This document shows, in pieces, positions 51,811 through 59,818 of a stretch of 64,000 bases of DNA. Both the position numbers and the translations under genes were made by a program. The stretch comes from Kaistia dalseonensis (GTDB lineage: Bacteria > Pseudomonadota > Alphaproteobacteria > Rhizobiales > Kaistiaceae): contig NZ_JAUSVO010000007.1 in the NCBI RefSeq assembly GCF_030814715.1, forward strand, positions 270,525-334,524. Reading direction: 5' to 3'. Under the pieces are notes generated by a model, which saw nothing but the letters and a program-made list of their open reading frames with translations, had not been told where the DNA came from and ran no database searches. Positions within the stretch are counted from its first letter, which is position 1; each line of letters begins with the position of its first letter.

Positions 51811-53001
51811 TCAGGCGTCGCCGGTGGCGGGCTTGGTCATCCGCAGGCGGAGAACTAGCGGAATGGCGAGCGCGTAAAGCGCCATGACGGAAAGCCAGAT
51901 GGCGCCAGGCCAGCCATCGCGAACGGCAAAATAGAGCATCGAGAAGGCGAGGGGCGCGATGATCGAGGCGAGGCCGATGGTCGAGACCAGCACGCCCTGA
52001 AACTGGCCCTGCCTGTCCTCATCGACCAGCCGGGTCGCCAGTGACTGCAAGGCCGGCACGCCGAGGCCGCCAAGGGCGAAGACCGGCATGATGGCGAAGA
52101 TCATCCAGCCCCGAGGCGCGAAGGCCATGACGGCCAAAGCCAGCGAGACGCTGGCTATGCCCGTCATGATCGCCGCCCGCTCGCCGAGCAGCTTCACGGC
52201 CGGGCCGGGCAGGAAGGCCTGGGCGATCGCCTGGCAGGCGCCGAACACGCCGAGCGAAAGCCCGATCCAGAGGCCGCTCCACTGGAAGGCGTCGCGGCCC
52301 CAGAGCGCCCAGCAGGTGCCATAGGCTTCGCCTGTGGCGCTGAAGAGGAAGAAGATGACGACGATCGGCAGCAGGCCCTTCATGCCGAACACCCAGCGCA
52401 AGGGGAGGAGCGGATTGAGGGCGGAAAGGTCGATCGTCTCCCCTGTGGTCACGCGCGATTCCGGCAGGACGAAGAAAGCGAGCAGGAGATTGCAGGCGTT
52501 GAGCGCGGCGGCGGCGATGAAGGGCAGGCGCAGCCAGTGATCGCCGAGCAGGCCGCCCAGCACCGGGCCGACGATGAAGCCGACGCCGAACATGGCGTTG
52601 AGGAGCCCGAAGCGGCGCGCGCGCTTGTCCTCGGGCGAGATGTCCGTGATGTAGGCGGTTGCGACCGAGATGTTGGCGCTCGTCAGGCCCGCAATGGCGC
52701 GGCCGAGAAAGAGCAGCGAGAGACTGGGGGCGAAGGCGAGGAACAGATAGTTCACCGCCGCGCCGGCGAGCGAGATCAGCAGGATGGGCCGGCGCCCGAG
52801 CCGATCGCTCAAGGCGCCGAGCACCGGCGCGAAGACGAACTGCATGACGGCGTAAAGGGCGGTCATGACGCCGATATAGGGCGCGACGTTTCCAGCCTTG
52901 GTGACCTCCTGCAGCAGCGAAGGCAGGATCGGGAAGATCAGCCCGATGCCGACGGCATCGAGCATGATGGTGGCGAAGATGACGATGAGAGACGTGTTCA
53001 T
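51811..53001 (-). CDS. TetA/TCR-type MFS efflux transporter
   Basis: 396 residues, 12 membrane segments. The N-terminal helix (NTSLIVIFATIMLDAVGIGL) and the loop-2 motif LGALSDRLGRRPILLIS are typical of the TCR/Tet group; a second gate sits at AYITDISPEDKRARRFGL. It exports tetracycline-like or other drugs with proton exchange; the substrate is unknown. ATG at 53001 has GGAG upstream. No local regulator is visible. The 53002-53389 gap is held by no recognisable gene. Confidence 0.9.
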   Translation of the reverse strand: MNTSLIVIFATIMLDAVGIGLIFPILPSLLQEVTKAGNVAPYIGVMTALYAVMQFVFAPVLGALSDRLGRRPILLISLAGAAVNYLFLAFAPSLSLLFLGRAIAGLTSANISVATAYITDISPEDKRARRFGLLNAMFGVGFIVGPVLGGLLGDHWLRLPFIAAAALNACNLLLAFFVLPESRVTTGETIDLSALNPLLPLRWVFGMKGLLPIVVIFFLFSATGEAYGTCWALWGRDAFQWSGLWIGLSLGVFGACQAIAQAFLPGPAVKLLGERAAIMTGIASVSLALAVMAFAPRGWMIFAIMPVFALGGLGVPALQSLATRLVDEDRQGQFQGVLVSTIGLASIIAPLAFSMLYFAVRDGWPGAIWLSVMALYALAIPLVLRLRMTKPATGDA

Positions 53002-53389
53002 GGCGCGCTCCGAATGGCGCAAGCGCTTCAGCGCGACGAGGCGCTCACGGCTTGGGACAAGGCCTGACAGGTCAGGCGTGGCTTCAGGGAGACGCTGGCC
53101 GGCCATGCCGCGAAGGGCGCATGGGCGGCGTATGCTTGGCCGCCGGTCGGTCGCTAAAGGGCAACAAAGACGAGCGGCCGCTTTTCGCGACAACGCCGAT
53201 TACGCCGGATGGCTGCTTGCGGCAAGCCGGTTGTTGAGGCTTCGCTTGGTGGGGGGTTGGGTGCGGGGGCGCCGCTGGCAGGGGTGGCGGGTTGGGCGCA
53301 GCCCGGGACGCACGGTCACGACGCGCAGCCGCAGACCGCTCAGATGCCAGCCGCGATGACAATTCCTCGCGCGACCGAACCGGCCGCGC
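53002..53389. other. Intergenic region; nothing recognised
   Basis: About 390 nt of high-GC sequence with overlapping open frames on both strands, none with a ribosome site or protein-like features. It holds the promoter of the MFS gene to its left. A short G-rich run (around 53250-53290) is the only special feature. Confidence 0.4.
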
Positions 53390-53695
53390 TCAGCCGTTCG
53401 GCGTGATCTCGAACACCGCCTCGCCGGATACGGCGTCGGTCACGCCGGCGCCATCGGCGAATTCTTCCAGGAGATGGCGGAAGCCGTCGAGATTGCCGAT
53501 CATCTGCGGACGCGCGCCGACGATATGGTCGAAGCTCTCCCATTCGGCGATCGAGCAATAGGTGCGGTCTCCGGTCTTGATCAGCGCCGCCTTCCGCATG
53601 CCGTCGAACGGACGCGGAATGCTGCGGAAAAGCTCCTCGAACGCACGCTCCTCGCCGGGCTTCACGCGGAAGCGCACCACATTATAAGCCGTCAT
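53390..53695 (-). CDS. Antibiotic biosynthesis monooxygenase-like (ABM) domain protein
   Basis: 101 residues, a small ferredoxin-like fold: YNVVRFRVKPGEERAFEELF, ALIKTGDRTYCSIAEWES, DGFRHLLEEFADG. ABM-domain proteins act as oxygenases or as simple dimeric binding proteins; the substrate is unknown. ATG at 53695 (MTAYN) is chosen because GGAGG lies 8 nt upstream, whereas it would nearly touch the ATG at 53701. Confidence 0.8.
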   Translation of the reverse strand: MTAYNVVRFRVKPGEERAFEELFRSIPRPFDGMRKAALIKTGDRTYCSIAEWESFDHIVGARPQMIGNLDGFRHLLEEFADGAGVTDAVSGEAVFEITPNG

Positions 53696-53870
53696 CGCCA
53701 TGTCCTCCGAAATGCCGATCACACGCAAGGCGTGTCACCTGCAGATTAGCATTTTGGCGTGGCGGGCGGGGATGATTCCGTTCTCACCCGTCCCGATTCC
53801 GGGCCCTGGCCGAGGGGCGAACGGGAGGTGGCGCGAAGAAGGTGGTGGAAAGAAACTAGGAATAAAGTCC

Positions 53871-53899
53871 TTGACAGCGTCACGCTGTTCGGGTAGGGT
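53871..53899 (+). promoter_or_regulatory. Sigma-70-like promoter with an operator palindrome and no clear gene downstream
   Basis: TTGACA at 53871-53876 and TAGGGT at 53894-53899 are 17 nt apart. A perfect palindrome, ACAGCGT-C-ACGCTGT (53874-53888), overlaps the -35 box and spacer. It points into the antisense of the gene at 53937-54431; the next plus-strand gene starts ~620 nt on (GTA g1). Confidence 0.5.
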
Positions 53900-53936
53900 T
53901 CAGGTATAGTCGGACAGTTGCGCTTCGGGGCGGCGG

Positions 53937-54431
53937 TCAGGGGAGGGCGCGGGTCAGTTCGGCCAGCGCTTCTTCGGCCGGGCGTCCGGCCGTGTCGATC
54001 ACGATCCTGTCGCGTGTCCAGGGTTCATAGTCGCGCTCCACCACCTCTCGCCATGTCGGCTGCACATGGCCTTCTATATCGTTTTCCCGCGTCTCGACGC
54101 GGCGGCGGTGTTCGGCCGGATCGGAGCAGATGATCTCGATCTCCACGAAGGGCGCGCCGGACTCGGTCGCGACCTTGCGCCAGGCGTCGCGGGTGAGCGC
54201 GATCGGGTTGACGCTGTCGGCGACGACGGTGGCGCCGAGGCGGAGATTGGCGCTCGCGAGCGCATAGGCGATCACATAGCCCTCGGCGGTGATCGGGCCC
54301 TGATGGCCGGCCTCGCGCAGCGCCTGCTCGATGATGTCGATGCGCAGATAGGTCGCGCGGCGCGCGGCGGCGAGCGCACGCGAGAGCGTGGTCTTGCCGG
54401 TGCCGGGCAGGCCGCCAAAGATGATCAGCAT
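53937..54431 (-). CDS. Small AAA/P-loop kinase-like protein
   Basis: 164 residues. Walker A GGLPGTGKTTLSRALA at the N-terminus, the DIIEQALREAG acceptor region, and a VVADSVNPIALTRDAWRKVA block typical of small zeta-toxin/ chloramphenicol-phosphotransferase-like P-loop kinases. It phosphorylates an unknown small molecule. ATG 54431 has GGAGG upstream. It is divergent from the GTA gene g1. Confidence 0.8.
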   Translation of the reverse strand: MLIIFGGLPGTGKTTLSRALAAARRATYLRIDIIEQALREAGHQGPITAEGYVIAYALASANLRLGATVVADSVNPIALTRDAWRKVATESGAPFVEIEIICSDPAEHRRRVETRENDIEGHVQPTWREVVERDYEPWTRDRIVIDTAGRPAEEALAELTRALP

Positions 54432-54519
54432 GATGGTTCCTCCGGGATCATTTTCGCGAAGCGGGCCGCGCGGGTAAAGCGCGCCGCCTTCTCTCCATGG
54501 AAAAAGCGGAGGCTCGGCC

Positions 54520-55029
54520 ATGGCCGATGACGAGGTGTCGGCCGATTGGGCCGCGATCCGCGCCGATTGCGAGGCCGGGTTGCTCAGCCAGCGCGCGATC
54601 GCCGAAAAGCACGGCCAGACGCGGCCGACCATCATGAAGCGCGCGCTCGCCGAGGGATGGGCGATGCCGGCCGCCCGGCCGGGGCGGCGCGCTGCGCATC
54701 CGAAGCCGGCGCATCGTCTGCCCGACCGGGCGGCGCTGGTGGCGCGGCTCTTCCGCTCCTTCGAGCGGCAGATCGCGGCGCTGGAAAAGCGCTATGCCGG
54801 GGGCGGGGCGGCGGCGGACGAGAAGGATGCCCGCATGCTGGCGGCGCTCGCCCGCACCTTCGAGACGCTGAACGGTCTGCGCGCCGACGAGGAGAAGGAG
54901 GAGCGGAACCATGCTCCCGTCGATCACGACGCACTGCGCGCCGAGCTTGCGCGACGAATGGCGGCGCTTGACCCGGCTGGGCTGGGACCCCGCGGATATT
55001 CTGACGCGGACGATCCGGGCGGCGGGTGA
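54520..55029 (+). CDS. GTA g1-like small terminase subunit
   Basis: 169 residues. First gene of the GTA-like cluster. The N-terminal part (ADWAAIRADCEAGLLSQRAI, AEKHGQTRPTIMKRALAEGW) reads as a short helix-turn-helix terminase small subunit, followed by a coiled helix region (RLFRSFERQIAALEKRY, ARMLAALARTFETLNGLRAD). It would recognise DNA for packaging. Its 3' end overlaps the large terminase by ~119 nt in another frame; I keep both as both read well, but the exact terminase start is open. Confidence 0.75.
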   Translation: MADDEVSADWAAIRADCEAGLLSQRAIAEKHGQTRPTIMKRALAEGWAMPAARPGRRAAHPKPAHRLPDRAALVARLFRSFERQIAALEKRYAGGGAAADEKDARMLAALARTFETLNGLRADEEKEERNHAPVDHDALRAELARRMAALDPAGLGPRGYSDADDPGGG

Positions 55030-56269
55030 TTTCGACGCGATCGGCAAGGATTGGGCGTTCTGGTCCCGCGACGACCAATGGCCGCCCGATGGCGACTGGC
55101 TCACCTGGCTGATGATCGGCGGGCGCGGCGCGGGCAAGACGCGGGCCGGCGCGGAATGGGTGCGCGGGCTGGTCGCCGGGCGGCCGGGTTTCGCGCCGGC
55201 GCCGGTCGGGCGGATCGCGCTCATCGGCGAGACGCTGGCCGATGTGCGCGACGTGATGATCGAGGGCGTCTCGGGCCTGCTTTCGGTGCACGATGCCGGC
55301 GCGCGGCCGCTCTGGCAGCCCTCGCGCCGCAGGCTCGAATGGCCGAGCGGCGCGGTGGCGTTCTGCTTCTCCTCCGAGGATCCGGAGAGCCTGCGCGGGC
55401 CGCAATTCGAGGCCGCCTGGGCGGACGAGCTGGGCAAATGGCGCCATCAGGAGGCGTGCTGGGACATGCTGCAATTCGGCCTGCGCCTCGGGACCGTGCC
55501 GCGCCAATTGGTGACGACCACGCCCCGCGCCACGCCGCTGCTGCGCCGGCTGGTCAAGGCGGAGCGGACGGTGATCACACGCGCCTCGACGCGCGCCAAT
55601 CTCGGCAATCTCGCGCCGGGCTTTCTGGAGCGTGTCGTCGGGCGTTATCAGGGCACGCGGCTCGGCCGGCAGGAGATCGACGGCGAACTGATCGAGGATC
55701 GCGCCGACGGGCTCTGGAGCCGCAACGGCATCGAGGCGATGCGGGTCGACGAGGCGCCGGAACTGGCGCGGATCGTGGTCGCGGTCGATCCGCCCGCCTC
55801 GCGCCGCAAGTGGGCGGATGCCTGTGGCATCGTCGCCTGCGGTCTCGGCGTCGATGGCGTCGGCTATGTGCTGGCTGATCGCAGCCTCGCCGAGGTGAAG
55901 CCCGCCGCCTGGGCGGCCGCGGCGGTGGGGCTCTATCGCGCGCTCGACGCCGATGGGCTGGTCGCGGAGGTGAACCAGGGCGGCGACATGGTGGAAAGCG
56001 TCATCGCGGAGATCGATCCCGGCGTGCCGGTGACGAGCGTGCGGGCGACGCGGGGCAAATATCTCCGCGCCGAGCCGGTGGCCGCGCTTTATGCGCAGGG
56101 CAGGGTGCGCCATGCGGGGACGTTTCCCGCACTCGAAGATGAAATGGCCGATTTCGGCCCGGAAGGGCTCGCCAATGGCCGCTCGCCGGACCGGCTCGAC
56201 GCGCTCGTCTGGGCGCTGACCGCGCTGATGCTGAAGCCGCCGGCCGAGCCGAGGGTGCGGTGGCTGTGA
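54911..56269 (+). CDS. Terminase large subunit (GTA g2-like)
   Basis: 452 residues. The DNA-packaging motor. The ATPase centre shows GGRGAGKTRAGAEWV (Walker A), then DVMIEGVSGLLSV, VAFCFSSEDPESLRGPQFEA, AWADELGKW (Walker B region), TTPRATPLLRRL. The C-terminal nuclease has VVAVDPPASRRKWADACGI, YVLADRSLAEVKPAAW and DRLDALVWALTALML. The start at 54911 lies inside g1; a later start is possible. It matches the terminase of Rhodobacter-type gene transfer agents and many HK97-like phages. Confidence 0.93.
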   Translation: MLPSITTHCAPSLRDEWRRLTRLGWDPADILTRTIRAAGDFDAIGKDWAFWSRDDQWPPDGDWLTWLMIGGRGAGKTRAGAEWVRGLVAGRPGFAPAPVGRIALIGETLADVRDVMIEGVSGLLSVHDAGARPLWQPSRRRLEWPSGAVAFCFSSEDPESLRGPQFEAAWADELGKWRHQEACWDMLQFGLRLGTVPRQLVTTTPRATPLLRRLVKAERTVITRASTRANLGNLAPGFLERVVGRYQGTRLGRQEIDGELIEDRADGLWSRNGIEAMRVDEAPELARIVVAVDPPASRRKWADACGIVACGLGVDGVGYVLADRSLAEVKPAAWAAAAVGLYRALDADGLVAEVNQGGDMVESVIAEIDPGVPVTSVRATRGKYLRAEPVAALYAQGRVRHAGTFPALEDEMADFGPEGLANGRSPDRLDALVWALTALMLKPPAEPRVRWL

Positions 56270-56378
56270 GGGGGTGGATGATCCGATAGACTGGCGCGGG
56301 CCCGGACATGGAGCTGGTCGATCCCTTGATTTGCGGCGGTATTCGGCGCATCTCTTGAGGGTGAGCCGAGGAATGACG

Positions 56379-56579
56379 ATGTCGAAGAAATCTGCCAGCA
56401 GCACGACGGCCGAAGCCTTTGTGAAGGGCTTGGGCGCACTCGCGATATTCGCCCATCCGCTTCGCCGCAGCGAGAGCGGCTCGACGGCGTCTAAGTCCGC
56501 GCGCGCGCTCGCCAGCGATTGGGATCGCATCGGTGCTGATCTGAGGAAGGTGGCGGGGCGTGAGCGGCCCGCCAAGTAA
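56379..56579 (+). CDS. Short protein of unknown function between terminase and portal
   Basis: 66 residues, basic, with no membrane segment: MSKKSASSTTAEAFVKGLGA, LAIFAHPLRRSE, then SARALASDWDRIGADLRKVA. ATG 56379 is preceded by GAGGAATGACG. Its end overlaps the start of the next gene by ~20 nt. Together with the next gene it interrupts the standard g2-g3 order, so it is an insertion or a host-specific accessory gene. Confidence 0.55.
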   Translation: MSKKSASSTTAEAFVKGLGALAIFAHPLRRSESGSTASKSARALASDWDRIGADLRKVAGRERPAK

Positions 56580-57000
56580 CCCACCGAGTAGTCGGGATCA
56601 ATCAACCATTGGCGATACGCCACGCCGTCCGGACGCCACGGATGAGCGGACACCTGATATTTCCATTCGTCATGAGGCCTGGGTCGGCCCCCTTCCGCCG
56701 CCACAATTCCTGAAGCAGTTCGACGATGTCGTCGAAAACGGCGCCGAGCGCATCATGCGCCAGTGGGAGAGCGAATCCGACCATCGCCGCGCCATGGAAC
56801 GCGAGGAGATGCGCATTTTCGCCCGCGCGGATTTGCTCGGTCGCGTTCTGTCCTTCGCCTTCGTGCTGGTGAGCCTGGCTGTCACGGTCTTTGCCATCGT
56901 CTACCGCCAGCCTTGGGTCGCGGCGATTCTGGGCGGCACCACCATTGGTTCGATCGTCTGGGCGTTCATGAGAACACATCGCGACGCCGGGAAAGACTGA
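56560..57000 (+). CDS. DUF2335 membrane protein
   Basis: 146 residues. A soluble N-terminal half with the family block EAWVGPLPPPQFLKQFDDVV, ENGAERIMRQWESESDHRRA, and two membrane segments near the end (LLGRVLSFAFVLVSLAVTVF, WVAAILGGTTIGSIVWAF). DUF2335 is mostly found in phage-related regions and has no known function. GTG start at 56560 overlaps the previous gene. It is the second gene between terminase and portal. Confidence 0.8.
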   Translation: MSGPPSNPPSSRDQSTIGDTPRRPDATDERTPDISIRHEAWVGPLPPPQFLKQFDDVVENGAERIMRQWESESDHRRAMEREEMRIFARADLLGRVLSFAFVLVSLAVTVFAIVYRQPWVAAILGGTTIGSIVWAFMRTHRDAGKD

Positions 57001-57178
57001 GCGCGGGCAGGCGCGCTCATGTGCAACCTCCAGATACGCCGCAGGCGATCATTTCGGAACGAGCCATCGGTTTGCCTTTGCCGCGGCTGCGAGTAGCTGC
57101 GCGGTCTTGAGCAGCCCGGCGCCCCTCTCGCCGTGCCGAGGCGAGAGCAACTCAAAACGTCCTTCGACGGAGCAACCC

Positions 57179-58402
57179 ATGAAACCGAGCGTTCTCGACC
57201 GCCTGTTCGGGCGGCGCGTTGTCGTGCCCGAGGCGAAGGCCTCGCGGACCGGGCCGCTGATCGCGCTGCAGGTGCAGGGGCGGCCCGTCTGGACGGGGCG
57301 CGATCTCGCCAGCCTGGCGCGCGAGGGCTTCATGAAGAACGCCGTCGTCTATCGCGCCGTCACCATGATCGCGGAAGCGGCCGCCTCCGTGCCCTGGCTG
57401 CTCTATGAGGGCGCGGACGAGATCGCGGCGCATCCGCTGACCGACCTGCTCGCCCATCCGAACCGGCGTCAATCCGGCGCGGCGTTCCTGGAGGCGCTCT
57501 ATGGCAATCTGCTCGTCGCCGGCAATGCCTATGCCGAGCTGGTCATGCTGGGCACGAAGCCGGCCGAACTGCACACGCTGCGCCCCGACCGGATGAAGAT
57601 CGTGCCCGGCGCCGATGGCTGGCCCGAGGCCTATGATTATGCCGTCGCGGGCCGCTCCGTGCGGTTTCCGATCGGCGATGGGCCGTCGCCGATCCTGCAT
57701 CTCAGGCTCTTCCATCCGCTCGACGATCATTACGGCTTCGCCCCGCTCGAAGCCGCCGCCATCGCGCTCGACATCCACAATGCCGCCGGCGCCTGGAACA
57801 AGGCGCTGCTCGATAATGCCGCCCGGCCTTCCGGCGCGCTGGTCTATAAGGGCGAGGGCGGCGGCACGCTGAGCCAGGACCAGTTCGAGCGGCTGAAGCG
57901 CGAATTGGAGACGAATTATCAGGGCGCGATGAACGCCGGCCGGCCGCTTCTGCTCGAAGGCGGGCTCGACTGGACGGCGATGTCGCTCTCGCCGCACGAC
58001 ATGGATTTCATGGAAGCGAAGAACGGCGCGGCGCGCGAGATCGCGCTCGCTTTCGGCGTCCCGCCCATGCTGCTCGGCATTCCCGGCGACGCCACCTATG
58101 CCAATTATCAGGAGGCGAACCGCGCCTTCTGGCGCCAGACCGTGCTGCCGCTGGTCGGCCGCACGGCGCAGGCGCTGACCGCATGGCTGGCGCCGGCTTA
58201 TGGCGAGACGCTGCGCCTCTGGTACGACGCCGATGCGGTGGAGGCGCTCTCGGTCGAACGCGCGGCGCTCTGGTCGCGGGTCGAGGCGGCGGGGTTCCTC
58301 TCGCGCGACGAGAAGCGCGCGGCCGTCGGCTATGGACCGGCCGGCGTGGGCGGCAGCGAGGGAGCGGGAGAAGAAGAGGGAGAAGGAGAATGGACGCCCT
58401 GA
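57179..58402 (+). CDS. Phage portal protein (HK97 type, GTA g3-like)
   Basis: 407 residues. It forms the ring through which DNA enters the head. Family blocks: NAVVYRAVTMIAEAAASVPW, HPLTDLLAHPNRRQSGAAFL, NLLVAGNAYAELVMLG, LRPDRMKIVPG, ALLDNAARPSGALVYKGEG, GVPPMLLGIPGDATYANYQE, ANRAFWRQTVLPL. ATG at 57179 has CGGAGC 6 nt upstream. Overlaps the next gene by 13 nt. The C-terminal tail is a Gly/Glu run. Confidence 0.95.
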   Translation: MKPSVLDRLFGRRVVVPEAKASRTGPLIALQVQGRPVWTGRDLASLAREGFMKNAVVYRAVTMIAEAAASVPWLLYEGADEIAAHPLTDLLAHPNRRQSGAAFLEALYGNLLVAGNAYAELVMLGTKPAELHTLRPDRMKIVPGADGWPEAYDYAVAGRSVRFPIGDGPSPILHLRLFHPLDDHYGFAPLEAAAIALDIHNAAGAWNKALLDNAARPSGALVYKGEGGGTLSQDQFERLKRELETNYQGAMNAGRPLLLEGGLDWTAMSLSPHDMDFMEAKNGAAREIALAFGVPPMLLGIPGDATYANYQEANRAFWRQTVLPLVGRTAQALTAWLAPAYGETLRLWYDADAVEALSVERAALWSRVEAAGFLSRDEKRAAVGYGPAGVGGSEGAGEEEGEGEWTP

Positions 58403-58578
58403 CCAAGGTCTTTGCCACGCGCGGCGATCTCGCCCATCTCGCGCTGTTCCTCTGGGCGTCGGGCTCCAGCGGGCTGCTCGTCTGGGCGCTCAAGGAGCTC
58501 GCGGCCTCCAACCGCCGCTTCAACGATTTCGTCGCCGAGATCGCGCGGCTGAATCAGTTCTTCAATGGAAGGCGGTAA
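58390..58578 (+). CDS. Small one-helix protein (GTA g3.5-like)
   Basis: 62 residues. One membrane-like segment (LAHLALFLWASGSSGLLVWA) followed by an amphipathic end (NRRFNDFVAEIARLNQFFN). Its size and its place between portal and protease match orf3.5 of Rhodobacter-type GTA clusters. Coupled to the portal gene. It is followed by 830 nt of repeats. Confidence 0.75.
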   Translation: MDALTKVFATRGDLAHLALFLWASGSSGLLVWALKELAASNRRFNDFVAEIARLNQFFNGRR

Positions 58579-58621
58579 GGGATTCTGCGCCTTGGTGTTT
58601 TGGCCGTGGCTTTCCTTCCTT

Positions 58622-59230
58622 AACCCGCCCCCGGAGGGCGGGTTGAAAGTGCGCAGCGCTTTCGGGGCGGGGGTAGCTTCGGCGAGAGCCGAAGCGTTCT
58701 GCCTTGCCGGTGGAGCGCGTCGTCGTGCGCAAGCACCCCCTCCCCAAAACCGCTGCGCGGTTTTGACCCTCCCTCGAGGGGAGGGTTTGGGCGCCTCTGG
58801 AATCAGCGTGGGCGGCCCAGGCCGCGCTATGGCCACGGCCGCTGGCGGGGAACTGAGCCCGCTCTTGCTTCAACCCGCCCCCGGAGGGCGGGTCGAAAGT
58901 GCGCAGCGCTTTCGGGGCGGGGGTAGCTTCGGCGAGAGCCGAAGCGTTCTGCCTGACCGGTGGAGCGCGCGTCGTCGTGCGCAAGCACCCCCTCCCCAAA
59001 ACCGCTGCGCGGTTTTGACCCTCCCTCGAGGGGAGGGTTTGTCCGCCTCTGGAATCGGTGCGGACGGCCCAGGCCGCGCTGTGGCCACGGCCGCTGGCGG
59101 GGAACTGAGCCTGCCCTTTCTTCAACCCGCCCCTGGAGGGCGGGTTGAAAACGCGCAGCGCTTTCGGGGTGGGGGTAGCTTCGGCGCTCGCCGAGGCGTT
59201 CTGCCTTGCCGGCGGAGCGCGTCGTCGACA
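58622..59230. repeat. Two and a half tandem copies of a ~250-bp multi-palindrome repeat
   Basis: Copies start at 58622, 58872 and 59124 (periods 250 and 252 nt); the third is partial. Each unit has four hairpins in a row: CCCGCCCCCGGAGGGCGGG, GCTTCGGCGAGAGCCGAAGC, AAAACCGCTGCGCGGTTTT and CCCTCCCTCGAGGGGAGGG. Units are ~95% alike to the eye. They carry no gene with a start signal; the open frames that run through them are repeats of the same peptide. A fifth-like copy lies at 62708-62861. Confidence 0.9.
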
Positions 59231-59249
59231 CCGCACTCCGTCAGTCATC

Positions 59250-59360
59250 CCGCCGCTCCGCCGTCATCCCCGCGAAAGCGGGGATCCATCCAGCCGCGAG
59301 GCTTCACGGCTGGGTGGATCCCGGGTCTGCGCTTCGCGCCGCCCGGGATGACGGCGGAGT
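59250..59360. repeat. REP-like inverted element
   Basis: The left end has GTCATCCCCGCGAAAGCGG and a GGATCC-containing arm; the right end has the reverse arm GGATCCCGGG...CCCGGGATGAC. The ends GTCATCCC and GGGATGAC are inverted. This is a known style of dispersed repeat in many Hyphomicrobiales genomes and is not a gene. Confidence 0.7.
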
Positions 59361-59407
59361 GTGGGGACGGCAGGCCAATCATTCGAACATCTGATCGGGA
59401 GACCACC

Positions 59408-59512
59408 ATGACCATCCTGCTGAAGCGACTGCTCGGACGGCCGGATGCGGACCACCGCCGGGTGTTCCGCGATTTCGCCGGCGTGCTGGAAAAGCTGCTG
59501 ACGGGCCGGTAG
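59408..59512 (+). CDS. Very small protein (34 aa) in the GTA cluster
   Basis: MTILLKRLLGRPDADHRRVF, then RDFAGVLEKLLTGR. It is short but its ATG at 59408 has GGGAG 6 nt before it, it is basic-amphipathic, and it lies in the same orientation between g3.5 and the protease. It could be a small accessory protein or a leftover. Recognition is by position only. Confidence 0.45.
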   Translation: MTILLKRLLGRPDADHRRVFRDFAGVLEKLLTGR

Positions 59513-59818
59513 CGCCGATCCTGATTGCTTGAAGCTCTGCCAGAGGGCCGGACTCCTCTTCTCCCGCCCCCATTTGGGGAGGGGGTACCGGCTCGGTTTC
59601 TCCGGATAGGCCCTTTCCCCATTCCCGACAGTCCGCACGCTGCCTCCGCTCTTTCCCTTTGCGCACCTCGCTGCAAGAAGGGTATGGACGCTATGAGTTC
59701 TCGTATTTCGGTCTGCCGATCCATTGGAAAATGGATGCTTGATGAAATGTCAGTCGAGTCACGAATAATGACTTGCCTTTGAAAAATTATCTTGGATGTT
59801 TCTATATCATCCTGAATT
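59513..59818. other. Spacer with a palindromic element; no gene seen
   Basis: About 300 nt. A palindrome of the C5/G5 style (CCCGCCCCC-ATTT-GGGGAGGGGG, about 59564-59585) opens it, and GC drops from about 59,740, where the transferred-looking gene on the minus strand begins. No gene is supported. Confidence 0.5.

Noticed and set aside
54632..56704. A 690-codon open frame on the minus strand opposite the terminase
   Set aside because: It is the complement of the well-supported g1 and terminase genes in GC-rich DNA; composition is Arg/Pro/Ala-rich with no family pattern and no ribosome site.
56560..57000. DUF2335 gene with its neighbour as a known toxin-antitoxin pair
   Set aside because: There is no toxin family motif in either protein. 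The idea is kept only as a test in the findings.
58565..59512. A 315-codon frame through the repeats after the portal genes
   Set aside because: It merely reads through the tandem repeats (same peptide several times). Only the last 34 codons, which have their own ribosome site, are kept.
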